From Camellia lanceoleosa (lineage: Eukaryota; Streptophyta; Magnoliopsida; Ericales; Theaceae), in NCBI GenBank assembly GCA_025200525.1, contig CM045770.1, positions 88,994,084 through 89,058,083 of the forward strand: a stretch of 64,000 nt of DNA, in the 5' to 3' direction. This document shows positions 45,796 to 57,649 of the stretch, piece by piece. Under the pieces are notes generated by a model. It searched no databases and was not told the origin of the DNA. It worked only from the letters and a program-made list of their open reading frames with translations. The position numbers were made by a program, and so were the translations under genes. Positions within the stretch are counted from its first letter, which is position 1; each line of letters opens with the position of its first letter.

Positions 45796-46921
45796 TGATG
45801 GGTCGTTGAACACACCAAAATTAAATACTAAACTATACCAAATTTAATCAGAATAATGGCAAGTCCAGGTATTAATCCACAGGGACTATTGTGAAATTAA
45901 ATTAATTCAATCGCAAAATTCCTAAATTAATTTTGATTAAAAAGATAAGATTGATTCTATACCTAAATAGCAATTAAATAAAATTGAAGAATTATATTGA
46001 CAATTAAAATCTAGGGTTTGAGATATTAATTTTCGGGAAAAATCATAAGGTAGAGAATTCCCCACTAACCACATGAATGAGACTTAACATCAACCATCAA
46101 TCGCAATTCGGTTTGAATTATCCAATATTTCACAACTACAAGTTTGAAATATTGATCAAGAGGGTTGTTGCATTCAATGTACAGGCACGAATCATCCCGA
46201 GTAGTACAAGTCGTTTGCTCTAAACTATGTTAGCAAAATGACCCGTCTCTCATAGCATGACTCGTCTCGTACTTTGAATACAAACACAAAGAATACTAAT
46301 GTATGGAAAACATTAAACAATCACAGAGAGTAAAATGCTTGAAGAGAAGAATGAAACAATTATTTATAAACTTCTAAAACATCCATACATTCATTCAAAC
46401 TAAGTTACAATGAAAGCTCGTAAAAAATTCCATTACATGGCTAGGGTTTCATCAAAACCCTAGAAGAGACGACTAGCCACTCATGGAAGAGTGGAAAGAG
46501 GAAGAAGATGAAGAAGAAGCCCCCATGGAAGTGTTTTCCAAGCTTTGGTAGTGTCTCCCCCTTTGGAACCCTAGCCTCTCTTCTCAGATTCAATTTTCAA
46601 CCCTAAGTGGATCGATTTTACGTCTTTTATTCGGAGCAAAATAGACCAAAAAGTCCATGCACGCGTCCCTAGGTGGGCCGCTCGTGCGGTGGTGGGCCGC
46701 ACGTGGAGTGAAGCTTGGCCGCACGTGCGGTGGTCTAGTGGTCTCGGATTTTTCATCTCTCGCTCGGAGAATCTAGTTTTGCGCCCCCTTTTGATTGAAT
46801 TTTCATATTTCCTACCAAACCTGTACAAGTGCACGAAACACATCATCTCCACCAAATAAATAAAATTAAAAGACCAAAAATGTAACCTAAGTGGCTTCAA
46901 TGTGGTACCTTTCGGCTTACA
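45796..46921 (-). repeat. 5' LTR of the Athila element (1126 bp)
   Basis: On the minus strand it starts TGTAAGCCGAAAGG at 46921 and ends ACGACCCATCA at 45796, just before the primer site. The start is inferred from the TG and from my memory of Athila LTR starts; no second LTR is available to confirm it. The ORF at 46571-46900 inside it is not a gene. Confidence 0.75.
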
Positions 46922-47659
46922 TCAATATATGTATAGATATAAATGTGTATAAACCGGAGATAGATACTGTATTGAGATTGTGAATAATGTGAAGGACATC
47001 GAATACTCGTGAACATGTTTCAAAATGGTAAACCAAGTGTAAGTTCAGAAAGTGGGAGAAAACGTAATGGGGTTTGTGAAATTATTTTCAGGAATTTGTT
47101 ATTGTCATATGAATTTTGGGAAAAGGTAATAAGAAGAAAGAAAAAGTGAATTGCTTATGTTGTTGAATGAAATGAATGAATTTGAGAACAGGTCTTATAT
47201 AAGTATATTTCTATATAAATCATCACATTATGTATATGATATGATTTAAAGCATTCATGATCATAGCTATCTGTATGTTATTATTGTTTAGGATCATATT
47301 GCGATCCCTACTGGACTTCATGTTCATCCCACGTTGTTAATCATTTTTCAAGTAGACGTCGAGAAGTGTTTCAAGATTGAGGATCTTCTTTATGTGTTGG
47401 TCACGGGACCTTTTATTTGTAGGCAGAATGCCATTGATGTAAAAGAGTTGAACCCCCTTTTTTTTAATTTAAAAGATATAAGCCTACGGGCAATTTATTT
47501 ATTTTTAAATCATGTCGCATTCACTTCATATTAAAATGAGAGAACCTTTAATAATATTAATTGTTATTATATTAAATTTCTGCGTATGATCTCTAAAATT
47601 GTGTTATAATAAAGGATTTAGTAATGATATCCGTTGGCATAAAAAGTGGGGTGTGACAG
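46922..47659 (+). repeat. LTR fragment ending GTGGGGTGTGACA
   Basis: AT-rich, non-coding. The right end AGTGGGGTGTGACA has the form of the 3' end of plant gypsy LTRs. A region near 47395-47500 (TTTATTTGTAGGC, GATATAAGCCTACGGGCA) resembles 48230-48320. The left part is cut by the Athila LTR. Confidence 0.5.
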
Positions 47660-48542
47660 GAAAGGTGAATGTGTTGGAAAATTGAGAATATGATTTGTGA
47701 AATGATGTTGTTGGTAGGTTGTGAGTAGCCATTAGAAATGACTTATGTTTGATGTGTTAGTTATAATTAAGAAAAACACTTTAATCTTAATTGAATTATT
47801 GGAATGGGATTGTGATGGTTGGAAGTGGTGCTTAGTGATGGCCATGGTTGTAAAGTGTACTCATATTGTACACTGGTATATGTGGTGCTCAGTGATGACC
47901 ACAGTTGGGTTGATCAGATGTGTGCACGTATAAGGATTTACTAGAATTGGAATTGATAAAGGAAATTGGTTAATTGAACAAGGAATGCTGATAAGTAAAG
48001 AATGGTTTAATTGAACTAAGACTTGTATCAAGTAAAAATTATGAATTTGTTATATATGTATAGCATCATGAACATTTATGCTTGCGGGGTTGTATTAATT
48101 TTAGAAATGTTCCCTTCTAGGCTATATGCTCACTCTACGCGGCTGAAATCTTTTTCAGGTGTCAGTTACTTGACAGACGTGGAGATGAAGACTTGGATTA
48201 TGTGTTTGGAGCAAGGTGAGGTTGCTCTTTATTTGTAGGCCTTCAGCCATTTATGTGTAGGCCAAGTGCCATTCTTGTAAGAGTTGTACCTTTTGTAAAT
48301 GATATAAGCCTGTGGGCACTTTAATTAATATATGATATTACTGTTTAACTCTACATTGAGAACATTCATATTGCTTAGATGTTGATTTGGGGTCTATGTA
48401 ATTGAATAACTCATGTAATGCATATCATTATTGTATCCATTTGCATGAGAGATAGCATATTTATTTCATCTACTATTGTCTTTTATTTATTGTTTGGTGG
48501 TTTATGAGCCTGAGTCAGATCTGGGAGATTCGGGGTGTGACA
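47660..48542 (+). repeat. Second LTR fragment ending TTCGGGGTGTGACA
   Basis: Ends with CGGGGTGTGACA at 48542, directly against the gag fragment at 48543. It shares TTTATTTGTAGGCC and GATATAAGCCTGTGGGCAC with the preceding fragment, so both come from related LTRs. No internal element sequence follows in the plus orientation. Confidence 0.5.
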
Positions 48543-48686
48543 ATAGCCATTCAAGGAACGTATGAATTGCTTGACCAGCAAATCTCCTTTAATTCCAGCA
48601 CGACTACAGGTCTCCACGAAGTGCACAACATGTTGCTTTGGGTCACCTTTTACCGTCGAATTGTCGAAACTTTGGAGGTTGATAGT
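48543..48686 (-). pseudogene. Gypsy gag fragment (central part), nested-element host
   Basis: The minus strand reads YQPPKFRQFDGKGDPKQH followed by VHFVETCSRAGIKGDLLVKQ, an unbroken stretch typical of a plant gypsy gag. It is preceded (to the right, after the nested insertions) by the N-terminal part at 57648-58282, and together they form one interrupted gene. It is cut on the left by an LTR end at 48542. Confidence 0.85.
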
Positions 48687-50655
48687 TTTTTTGTAACGAC
48701 CCAGAACCGTATGATGTCATTTTCAGTAATTACTTATGTGTTTACGTGATTTAATTGAGAAAAATCTGTTCGAATTAGATAAATATCTGTTGGAAGTACG
48801 ATTTCGGGACTGAAATTGACAACCATAATGGGTTCAGAAAATGAAATTGAGCACGTCTATGTGATACCGGGAATTTTTAGAACGGTTTGAGAAAATAAAT
48901 TGAAGACTGAATTTTGTCTGATTCGTAAGGCTTGTTTGGCTCAAGTTTTTTGGGTATAAGCTATTTATTTGATATATATGGTTATAGATAAGGACTTTGA
49001 CTCATTTGACTCCACAAGAAGAAAGAAAAATCTGGGAAAAGAGAGAGAGAAGAGAGAAGTCGTGGGAGAGAGAGAGACCAAGAGAGGAAGAGGAAGAAAG
49101 GGAAAATTAAGAACTCAAGGTAAGAAATTCTCTCTAACTTCATGAAATAGATTGTTGATTCTTGGTATCTTGCATGTTGAACTCAAGATTATGGCCTTAG
49201 ATAGTGTGAATCATGTTTATTTTGTATATTTGAGGAAGAAACCTCCATGGATGTAGAGACATGAAGTTTGCATATGCATGATTATGATTTTTCATCTTAG
49301 TTATGGGTTCAATTTTGTATATGATTTACATGGATTAAAGCAAGTTGGTTTTTAAATGGTTTTGAGACTTAGATTTCATGTATTGGGAATGGATTTTGTA
49401 AAGGAAGAAGGAAGCCATGGATTCAAGAAAGAGTTTCAGATTTTCGGACTTTTGCCTTTGTCGCTCGAAGCGAGATAAGCCCGCCGGCGTGAAATCACCC
49501 TTCCAGAAGCTTGATAAGTTCTGATCCGCTCGGACAAGTGGGAGGTCGAGCGGGAAGGCTATTTTCAGGAAATTTTGGGAGAAATGAACTACATGATTTC
49601 TACATGTTAATGGCATCATTTATCACCTTATGAGCATGAAACGGGTATGAATTACATGAATTACATGAGATTGAAATGAAATGAATGAACATGAAATAAA
49701 GTAAAGAAAGGAATGAAGTGCATGATTAAGGATAATGTATGTTGAGAAATGTGCTATAATGTTATTGTTGCAGGTCAAATTGAGAAGACCGTGCCATCGG
49801 TTTCGGAAACCCTCTCAGAAGTGACATTTCAGAAAGATATGTTATTATGAAATTATGTTCTAAAAGTGCTATGATATGATACGTTTTGAAATGAGAATGT
49901 TTTCTGTGAACAAATGTTCTATTGCAAACCTAGTATGGCATCCATAGTCAGTTGAGTCATGGGGGCGAGAACATGTAGGCCCATGCGTCATGAGTCATGG
50001 GGGACGGCATGGAAGGACAAGCCCATGACCAGTTTACGAGATCTCGGTATGTGTTTAATCGGTGTCCGGGACCGGTTACTCTAGTCGTTAGTCGACACAT
50101 GTTGTTCTATGGAGTATGCTATTATGTATGTTCTTATAATGACGAATGACTGAAGTATGTTTATGACTGTTTTATTATGGTTTTATGGAAATGTCAGACT
50201 TCGTTCACTAACCCTTTACTTTAATGTTACTTGCTGAGCTTTAGCTCATCGTTTGTATTTATGTATTTATAGGTGAGCAATCTGGGAGCCAAGTCTAGGC
50301 GGAGTCTCGGATCGAGCCGCCATTTTGAAAGCCTACCATTTTGAGTGCTCTGAGCCGGAGCTAGGCCTGGAAGGCCGTTTTGAGAGCTTTTCTTTTCTCT
50401 TGCATCTGTAGCATATATTTATGTTTTGTATATGACTTGGTTTATGTCCTGGGTAGTTGGTGGGTAAATTAACATTATTTTTGGCATGTAATGCTTATTC
50501 ATATAAGTACACAGCTCTTGGACTATTAGTTTTCTTTTCGCTTCCGCGAGCCCCGTTTTATTTATGTGTTGTACAGGAAGGCCTGTGGTAATCTAGGATT
50601 ACTGGCCGGTCTCGTTACCGAACTTCTAGGGGCGGGTTCGGGGCGTGACATTTTT
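48687..50655. mobile_element. Solo LTR, 1959 bp (48692-50650), target duplication TTTTT
   Basis: Starts TGTAACGACCCAGAACC and ends GGGTTCGGGGCGTGACA, the usual TG...CA form for this type of LTR. It is flanked by TTTTT at 48687-48691 and 50651-50655. No coding sequence lies inside; 49335-49619 is a chance ORF. The T-run makes the duplication less informative, but both ends are clean. Confidence 0.82.
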
Positions 50656-51949
50656 GTTACCCAAAAAGCAACCTAAGAGGGGGGTGAATTAGGTTTTTGC
50701 AAAATAAAATTAATAATACCACAATAAAATTAACTACTAGTACAACAAATTATTAACAAGCACAATGATGAACTTAGCAGTAAATGATCAAGCAAAATAA
50801 TAATGAATTATAACTAACATACAGGGTAATTCAAATGATTAACACATGAATATTAGATAGCTATAGCAGTAGTATGAAAGTAAAGAGATTAGGGAAGATA
50901 AGACAAATAGATTTATAGTGGTTCGGCTTCAACCAAGCCTACATCCACTCCTCAAGCTTCACTTGAGATTTTCTACTATCTTCTAGCTTCACAGGGGTGC
51001 TAGCAACCTCTTTACAAATGGAGCAATTCTCTATGGATTTTACACTGACTTCACAAGCCCAAATCTTTGCAAATCTTAGGTGATTCACAATCACTCTCAA
51101 GATTTCAAGAACACAGTGTTTGCAACACTTTTACAAGATGAAATGGTATTTTTACTTTCAAAGAAAGTTTACAATAAATATCTCTTAAAGATAGGTATAT
51201 AAAATGAAACTTTGATTTTTCTGTAAATCTCACACAGGAAATATAGGTTTAAAGTTATAAGGCTCAGTGTATAATTTATGAGAAAAGATGTGAGTGATTA
51301 TAGATCAAAGAATATTTTCAGGTTTTTTTGTAACTTGTTTACATTAGAGGCTTTGGTATATATAATGAAAATTATAGCCATTGTATTCATTTGAATTTAT
51401 AGTCATTTATAGCCGTTGTAGTCATTTAAATTTATAGTCATTTATAGCCGTTGTACTTCCATCATTACCAATTTGAATATCTTCCATTCTATCATTACAA
51501 ATTTAAATATCTTTCACTTGAACTTTTTGAACATGTTGGCCTTTTGAACCTTTATAGCCGTTTATAGCCGTTGTACTTCCATTATTACTAATTTGAATAT
51601 CTTCCGCTTGAACCTTTTAGCATGTTGCTGTGCTAGGCTATTTGAACCTTTGTTTTGGGCTGTTTGAACTCCTGATTTAATCAAATATTAAATACATTCT
51701 AACAACATTTAGGATAAAGGTTTAGGTGAGAAATAATGGGACAAAATAAATTTTGATTCTATTTTTCTCTTTCAAATAAATCATCAAAATAAATTTTGAT
51801 TCTATTTTTCTCTTTCAAATAAATGATCAAAATAAATTTTGATTAAAATATAATTAAATAAATTATCAAAATAAATTTTGGATTCTATTTTTCTCTTTCA
51901 AATAAATTAAACATAATTAAATAAATCATCAAAATAAATAAGTTTAACA
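50655..51949 (-). repeat. 3' LTR of the copia-like element (1295 bp)
   Basis: Minus strand starts TGTTAAACTT at 51949 and ends GGGTAACA at 50655. It contains a tandem repeat of about 55 bp (AAATAAATTTTGATTCTATTT...) in three to four copies at 51727-51905, and repeated TTTATAGCCGTTGTA units near 51400-51560. Confidence 0.88.
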
Positions 51950-52000
51950 ATCTCCCTCTTTTTGATGATGGCACGCAATGATGTTTTGATTTGATTTGGG
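51950..52000 (-). other. Polypurine tract next to copia 3' LTR
   Basis: Minus strand CATCAAAAAGAGGGAGATTG directly precedes the LTR start TGTTAAAC. This is the usual second-strand primer of plant copia elements. Further GGGGGAG motifs on the minus strand occur near 52012, 52187 and 53991. Confidence 0.78.
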
Positions 52001-52742
52001 AGTAAGAAAAGCTCCCCCTCAAGTCATGCTCCCTAAATTCATTTCTAAATACATAGGTTAGTACATGTGTAATAAATAAGCTTTAATTAGAGACATGATA
52101 TGAGACTAAAATAACATTAGATTAGTTTGAAAATAATACCATAATTTGAAAATAATACAATAATACATAACATCATAAGTTTTCTCCCCCTAGGACATTA
52201 TCAAAAGAAAATCATGGGTCAAAATCTGAAGGAGGAGGAGGAAAATGATAGTGATAAATAACACCAAAAAATAGATAATCAAAACAGATATATACATATA
52301 TATATATGATTCGCCCGCGTCTCTTTTTTATACGTCGAAAATCGCGTTGGACACGCGTCCTTGCTTTTGCGTCAGTCGACCGACAAAAGCGAGATGGGTC
52401 AATCAGTCAATCAACTACCTCGGCTCTCTCTCCCTCTTGTCATCTTTTCCTCCATCTTTTTCTTAATCACACACTTCCATTTTCTTCTTCACCATTCTTT
52501 TCTATCTCTTCTTCACCACTCTCTTCTGTTTCTTCTTTCTCAACAAGAGACAAAGAAACTGAACGGAGGAGGCCAAACCTCAGTCTGTTCACTTCTATTT
52601 CTCTGTAACTCATTTCTTTGACACTTCTCACCTCTAATCCATAGCTTCCTCATCCCGTTCCCTCACTCTGTTTCCGGACCTGAACGATCCCATAAGCTCT
52701 GCTGGACCGAGTGCCCCTACTCCTTCTCTTCCTGTCATTCCT
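52001..52742 (+). other. Pyrimidine-rich leader-like stretch inside the copia-like element
   Basis: 52300-52740 is less AT-rich than its surroundings, with TCTTCTTCACC-type stretches like a plant gene leader on the plus strand. The ORFs at 52306-52608 and 52361-52621 have no domain. The reading frame of the following ORF is open leftward to a TAA at about 52637-52639 (readable [18 protein letters not shown]). Confidence 0.45.
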
Positions 52743-53153
52743 TTGCCTAACCTTCCTATGATGTCGATTGAGCAAATCATGGCAGCTCAATCAGACATTG
52801 AAGCCAATCATTTCACATTAACGTCCTGTATAGAAACGGTGCCTGCAGTCACAAAATTGGCTCACCGATTACAGAACAGGACAAGTGAGCTCCATAAGGT
52901 CAACGCCCAACTCTCTCTGCTTCAACGCATGTACAAGGATGCGCGAGCAGAAATAGGTGCACTAAAGGCCGAAAATAAAGAGCTTAAACGGAAGACCACC
53001 TCCATGGCCCGATTTGAAGCAACGTCGTTCTTGGCATTTGATAGCCAGCAGAGAGTCGTCGCTCTCAACGAAAGCACGGGGGCAGGGGCGTCAAGGTTTG
53101 CCGCCCAAGGTGATAAAAAGAAGAAGAAAATAATGGAAGAGGCGAGTAAGTAA
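52743..53153 (+). CDS. Coiled-coil ORF of unknown function, antisense to the copia-like element
   Basis: 136 residues from MPNLPMM (the first ATG is at 52758) to TAA at 53151. A helix-rich middle ([21 protein letters not shown], then [17 protein letters not shown]) looks like a coiled coil, and the end is Lys-rich ([14 protein letters not shown]). The frame is open for about 35 codons upstream, so this may be the C-terminus of a longer protein. Similar helical tails occur in ORFs that accompany plant LTR elements, but I cannot name a family. It lies on the opposite strand to the copia gag and between gag and the 3' LTR. Confidence 0.5.
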   Translation: MPNLPMMSIEQIMAAQSDIEANHFTLTSCIETVPAVTKLAHRLQNRTSELHKVNAQLSLLQRMYKDARAEIGALKAENKELKRKTTSMARFEATSFLAFDSQQRVVALNESTGAGASRFAAQGDKKKKKIMEEASK

Positions 53154-55023
53154 AATCGGCGTATGACCGGAAAAAAATGAAGAGTGTTTTTTTTTTTTTT
53201 ATGTTTATTTTGATCGGCGTGTGGCCGTAAAAAAAATGAAGGGTATTTTTTTTTTATGTAAATATTTGTATTTTGATTTGTTTTTGTTTTTATATTTAAG
53301 TACTGGAAAATGAAATTAAAAAGCAAAAAAAAGAAAAAGAAAATTAAGCCCAAACAAAAAATAATAATGAGAAAAAAAAATAAAAATAAAAGAAATTAAG
53401 CCTAATAGCAAAATAAAAAAATAAAATAATACCAGCAGAAATTAAACTTAATGGGACGTTGGTGTTGTTGGAATGGTAATGTAAAAAAAATACCATGAGG
53501 GTTTAAAAAAATCAATGTATGCAAAGTTAATTTTACCTCAAGATGCAGATTTCAAAAAAAATTACACAGTTGAGAGTAGCAAACTGTTAAGGAGAATAAA
53601 TATAAGAAGGACTTAAGAGCATTCAACTGATATAAATGTTTCCATATCAATGTAGCATCAAGTTTAGATAAATGCCATGGGTGCAATAAGGAGAAGTTTC
53701 AAAGGTCAAGAATGAGACACACATTTTAAGCATATGCATGATTTTTAGGCAAGAGCATCATCAAAGAGTATACATTGTAAATCATATGAAGCATAATCAA
53801 TCTTTTTCATATCAAAGTAATAATAGTATTAATTAGGTTAAAGGATATAAGATATAATTTTTATCTCAAAAACTTAAGAGAGTATATGAGGTATACGTTA
53901 GGTTCAAGAGATGGAAGTTTTTCAATTTTCAATTTTCTTTCATGAGAAGTTCATCTCAAAAGGGTTTAACAAGTATGTTAGCAAAATGATTTCTCCCCCT
54001 AAGTTGGTGTTACCATTTTCTAATGCGATTTGTGTAAATATAACATTCATAGAACAATCACTATTATTCATTAAAAATACAGCACAAATCATTTCTTATC
54101 ACAAACTCAAAAAGTGAAAAATAATTCAATGATCAAACAAGAGTTTGGAATGCTATTTTTCAGAATTTTCAAGTTGTAGCACATAGCATAATATGCATAA
54201 GAAAATAGTGTTATGCTCTTTGTTTTATTAAAAAGTGATGTAACAATCTCATTTAATTACATAACATTATCAAGATGCATTTTCATCAATTCAATCCACA
54301 TACTCAAGTGTGATAAAATATTTTACTCAATGTGGAACACAACATGAATACTATAAACAATTAATTCAACAATTTATCAATCAAAAGCATTTCATGAGAT
54401 GTATGCCAATATAATCCATATTCAAAAGATATTCAATAGGATAGATGTAATGTCTCTACAAACGTATGATACTTCTTTTCATTTAGACATTGTTAATGGA
54501 TCATAATCAACGAATTTCATAACTCATTCAAATATTCCAATGTAAGGCGTATAAGCATAAAATTTTCATATTGAGCATATTCTTGATATCACAAATGTAG
54601 AATTCAAAATATAGATAGTATACATCTCAAAAACATGCTATGACATCAAAATTGATTCTACAAAGACATGACTCAAAAAGGAATTAACATATTAGTATGA
54701 AGTCATATATAAGATGTGAAAAGTATGCTCACAAAAAAAATTTATCACTTCTTATCTCTTTTTCATAGCAATGGATGACATGATATAAAATGTTAATGAA
54801 TACATGAATCATTCATATTCTAATAGGCATTCATTAAAATAATATAATTCTTATTTTTTAGTTCAATGAATGTTTGAAAGAAACTAGTAGAACATGACTT
54901 AGCAAACTTAGTACAATTAGGTTACATCGAAGCAATGATTAGACACAACCTATTGTACAAAAATCACATCTTAAAGAATATAGAACTTTAAGCTTAAAGG
55001 TGTGTTAGGAGTTATACCTTCAT
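53154..55023. other. AT-rich, non-coding interior of the copia-like element
   Basis: The pol region expected here is absent. 53153-53265 has a duplicated unit (GATCGGCGTGTGGCCGTAAAAAAAATGAAG, degenerate, two copies). The rest is AT-rich without domains; the ORF 53911-54117 is not supported. Confidence 0.6.
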
Positions 55024-56337
55024 TTACCTATTTGGAATCTTCACCCATACATTACCTCTATTGTTTATCTTGGTGATTTTCATTTTATCATTCTTCTTCT
55101 TGTAGGAGCTGATTTTGCTCTTTAGATTGAACGCTCTTATTGTGTATTTCCTCTCGAAGTCTTTGGTGTTCTTTGAGATTCCACATACAAAATATTTTGA
55201 TTTCTTTCTTGGTATCCATACTTTCTTGGGTCCATAGGGATTAGTCTCAACAAACATTTAATCTCATAAAAGGTTTAGGAGGATCAAAACCAATACCTAC
55301 TTTGTCAAAAACACATCTTTTATTTCCAAGAAGCTTGTTGAGGTTTTCTTTTTCTTTTACAAAATTTTCAAGAATTTTGTTTAAATTCTCAACATTGTTT
55401 TTCAAAACGTTTTTCTCATTGGCAACAAACGTAAAGTCATTTTTCAAAGTAGCATTTTCCTTTTTTAAAACACCCACATCATTTGAAAAAGAAGTAACTA
55501 ATTTCTTTAATTTAGAATTCTTAACACAAACATTTCTAAATATGTCATGTAATTCATTGAAAGCACTTTCAAGTTCTACATAATTAGAAATTACCTCATC
55601 TTGAGTGGATTCTTCTTCTCCAAGAGCCATGAGACACATGTTGGCTACTCCATTATTTTCTCCCCAAATGGTTTCCTTTTTTGGCTGCCAGCCACCATTA
55701 AAAGTTCATGAGCCATGAGTGAGCCTAGGAGTTCTTCAATGCCTAATTTTGTTAGGTCTTTTGCTTCTTGGATAGCAGTAACCTTAGCTTCCCATTCATT
55801 TGGCAAAGACCTAAGTATTTTTCTTACAAGCTCATCATTAATATAAGATTTACTAAGAGATTTTACAGCATTAATAATATTAGTAAATTTATAAAACATC
55901 TCAGAAATATATTCAAATGATTCCATAGTAAAGAGTTCATAATCATGAATAAGCATATCAATCCGAGACTCTTTTATTTGGCTAGTTCCTTCATAGGTGA
56001 TTTCAAGTTTATCCCAAATCTCTTTAGTAGTAATACACCTAGAAATTCTATTGTACTCATTTGCATTTAGTCCTCACACAAAAATAAGTTTGGCTTTAGT
56101 ATTAGCTTGAAGGAGTTTATAATCACGTTCATAAAATTCATCCTCAAGCTTAGGTACACTGATATGGTCTACTACCTTGGTAGGGATTTTAGGATCTTTA
56201 GTGATAATGAGCCGCAAAGCATAATTGGTAGCTTGAAGATACAAAGTCATTCTTTTTTTCCAATGAATGTAATTACTACCATCAAAGAGAGGTGGCCTAT
56301 TGTTAGCTTGTCCTATAGCAGAGTAAGTAGAATACAT
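55024..56337 (-). pseudogene. Copia-type gag (UBN2-like), frameshifted
   Basis: It starts at 56337 (MYSTYSAIGQANNRPPLFDG). The motif FDGSNYIHWKKRMTLYLQ is the standard start of plant copia gag. 55645-55956 continues with IRSLPNEWEAKVTAI-like RKILRSLPNEWEAK and LTKLGIEELLGSLMAHE. 55247-55639 is a Lys/Asn-rich coiled-coil part, and 55024-55257 carries NPYGPKKVWIPRK, the block that normally precedes the protease. A stop near 56072 and a change of frame near 55640 break the ORF. No CCHC zinc knuckle was recognised. Confidence 0.85.
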
Positions 56338-56384
56338 GGTTGCTATAGATCAAAAACTCAAGATTGTTAAATCTAAACAAGAGT

Positions 56385-56403
56385 CCCAGGCTCTGTTACC
56401 AAT
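56385..56403 (-). other. Primer-site-like sequence of the copia-like element
   Basis: On the minus strand the LTR end GGTAACA is followed by ATTGGTAACAGAGCC. This is one base away from the usual TGGTATCAGAGC Met-tRNA primer site. Confidence 0.72.
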
Positions 56404-57614
56404 TGTTACCTAAAAAGCAACCTAAGAGGGGGGTGAATTAGGTTTCTACAAAATAAAATTAATAATACCACAATAAAATTAATTACTAGTACAACAAATT
56501 ATTAACAAGCACAATGATGAACTTAGCAGTAAATGATCAAGCAAAATGACAATGAAGTATAACTAACATACAGGGTAACTCAAATGATTAACACATGAAT
56601 ATTAGATAGCCATAGTAGTAGTATGAAAGTAAAGAGATTAAGAGAGATGAGACAAACAGATTTATAGTGGTTCGACTTCAACCATGCCTACATCCACTCC
56701 TTAAGCTTCACTTGAGATTTTCTACTATCTTCTAGCTTCACAGGGGCACTAGCAACTTCTTTACAAATGGAGCAATCCTCCACGGATTTTACACAGACTT
56801 CACAAGCCCAAACCCTTGCAAATCTTAGGTGATTCACAATCACTCTCAAGATGTCAAGAACACAATATTTGCAACACTTTTATAAGATGAAATGGTATTT
56901 TTTCTTTCAAAGAAAGTTTACAATAAATATCTCTCAAAGATACGTATATAAAATGAAACTTTGATTTTTCTGTAAATCTCACACAGGAAAGATAGGCTTA
57001 AAGCTATAAGGCCCAGTGTATAATTTATGAGAAAAGATGTGAGTGATTATAGATCAAACAATATTTTTAGGTTTTTTGTAACTTGTTTACATTAGAGACT
57101 TTGGTAGATATAATGAAAATTATAGTCGTTTATAGCCGTTGTATTCATTTGAATTTATAGTCATTTATAACCGTTGTAATCATTTGAATTTATAGCCGTT
57201 TATAACCGTTGTACTTCCATCATTACCAATTTGAATATCTTCCACTCCACCATTACAAATTTGAATATCTTCCACTTGAACCTTTTGAATCTTTTGAAAC
57301 TTTATAGCTGTTGCACTTCCATTATTACTAATTTGAATATCTTTCACTTGAACCTTTTGAACCTTTTTGCCTGTTGTTGTGCTAGGCTGTGTGAACCTTT
57401 ATTTTGGGCTGTTTGAACTCCTGATTTAATCAAATATTAAATACATTTAACAACATTTAGGATAAAGGTTTAGGTGAGAAATAATGAGACAAAATAAATT
57501 TTGATTCTATTTTTCTCTTTCAAATAAATGATCAAAATAAATTTTGGATTCTATTTTTCTCTTTCAAATAAATTAAAACATAATTAAATAAATCATCAAA
57601 ATAAATAAGTTTAA

Positions 57615-57616
<2 letters not shown>
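56404..57616 (-). repeat. 5' LTR of the copia-like element (1213 bp)
   Basis: Matches 50655-51949 end to end. It is shorter mainly because it has fewer copies of the ~55-bp tandem unit (57493-57570). Confidence 0.88.

Positions 57617-57618
<2 letters not shown>

Positions 57619-57647
<29 letters not shown>
57619..57647. repeat. T-run at the copia insertion site
   Basis: 29 T residues directly next to the copia LTR end. The parent gag would need only about seven here to stay in frame across the site. Confidence 0.85.

Positions 57648-57649
<2 letters not shown>

Larger units (their letters stand above)
37402..46921 (-). mobile_element. Athila-type Ty3/gypsy retrotransposon, 3' end missing
   Basis: Minus-strand order from right to left: LTR, primer site of the tRNA-Asp type, gag, protease, RT, RNase H, integrase, non-coding spacer, extra ORF. 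Gag and protease motifs, the primer site and the absence of a chromodomain match Athila elements. The element ends at 37402 inside or just after the extra ORF, with no 3' LTR, directly against the truncated plus-strand gypsy integrase. It carries a few nonsense codons and frameshifts, so it is dead but less decayed than its neighbour. Confidence 0.9.
50655..57616 (-). mobile_element. Ty1/copia-like element with two LTRs and gag only
   Basis: Direct repeats at 50655-51949 and 56404-57616 flank a minus-strand region with a copia-type gag next to the right LTR. A primer-site-like GGTAACAGAGCC lies beside that LTR. No protease, integrase, RT or RNase H is found in the 3 kb between gag (55024) and the left LTR. 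This fits non-autonomous gag-only LTR elements (TR-GAG type), or a copia copy that lost pol. By eye the two LTRs differ at about 15 of the first 260 positions. Confidence 0.82.

Noticed and set aside
52922..53353. Minus-strand 143-codon ORF with Phe/Lys runs
   Set aside because: It is a translation of T- and A-runs and lies antisense to the better-supported coiled-coil ORF.
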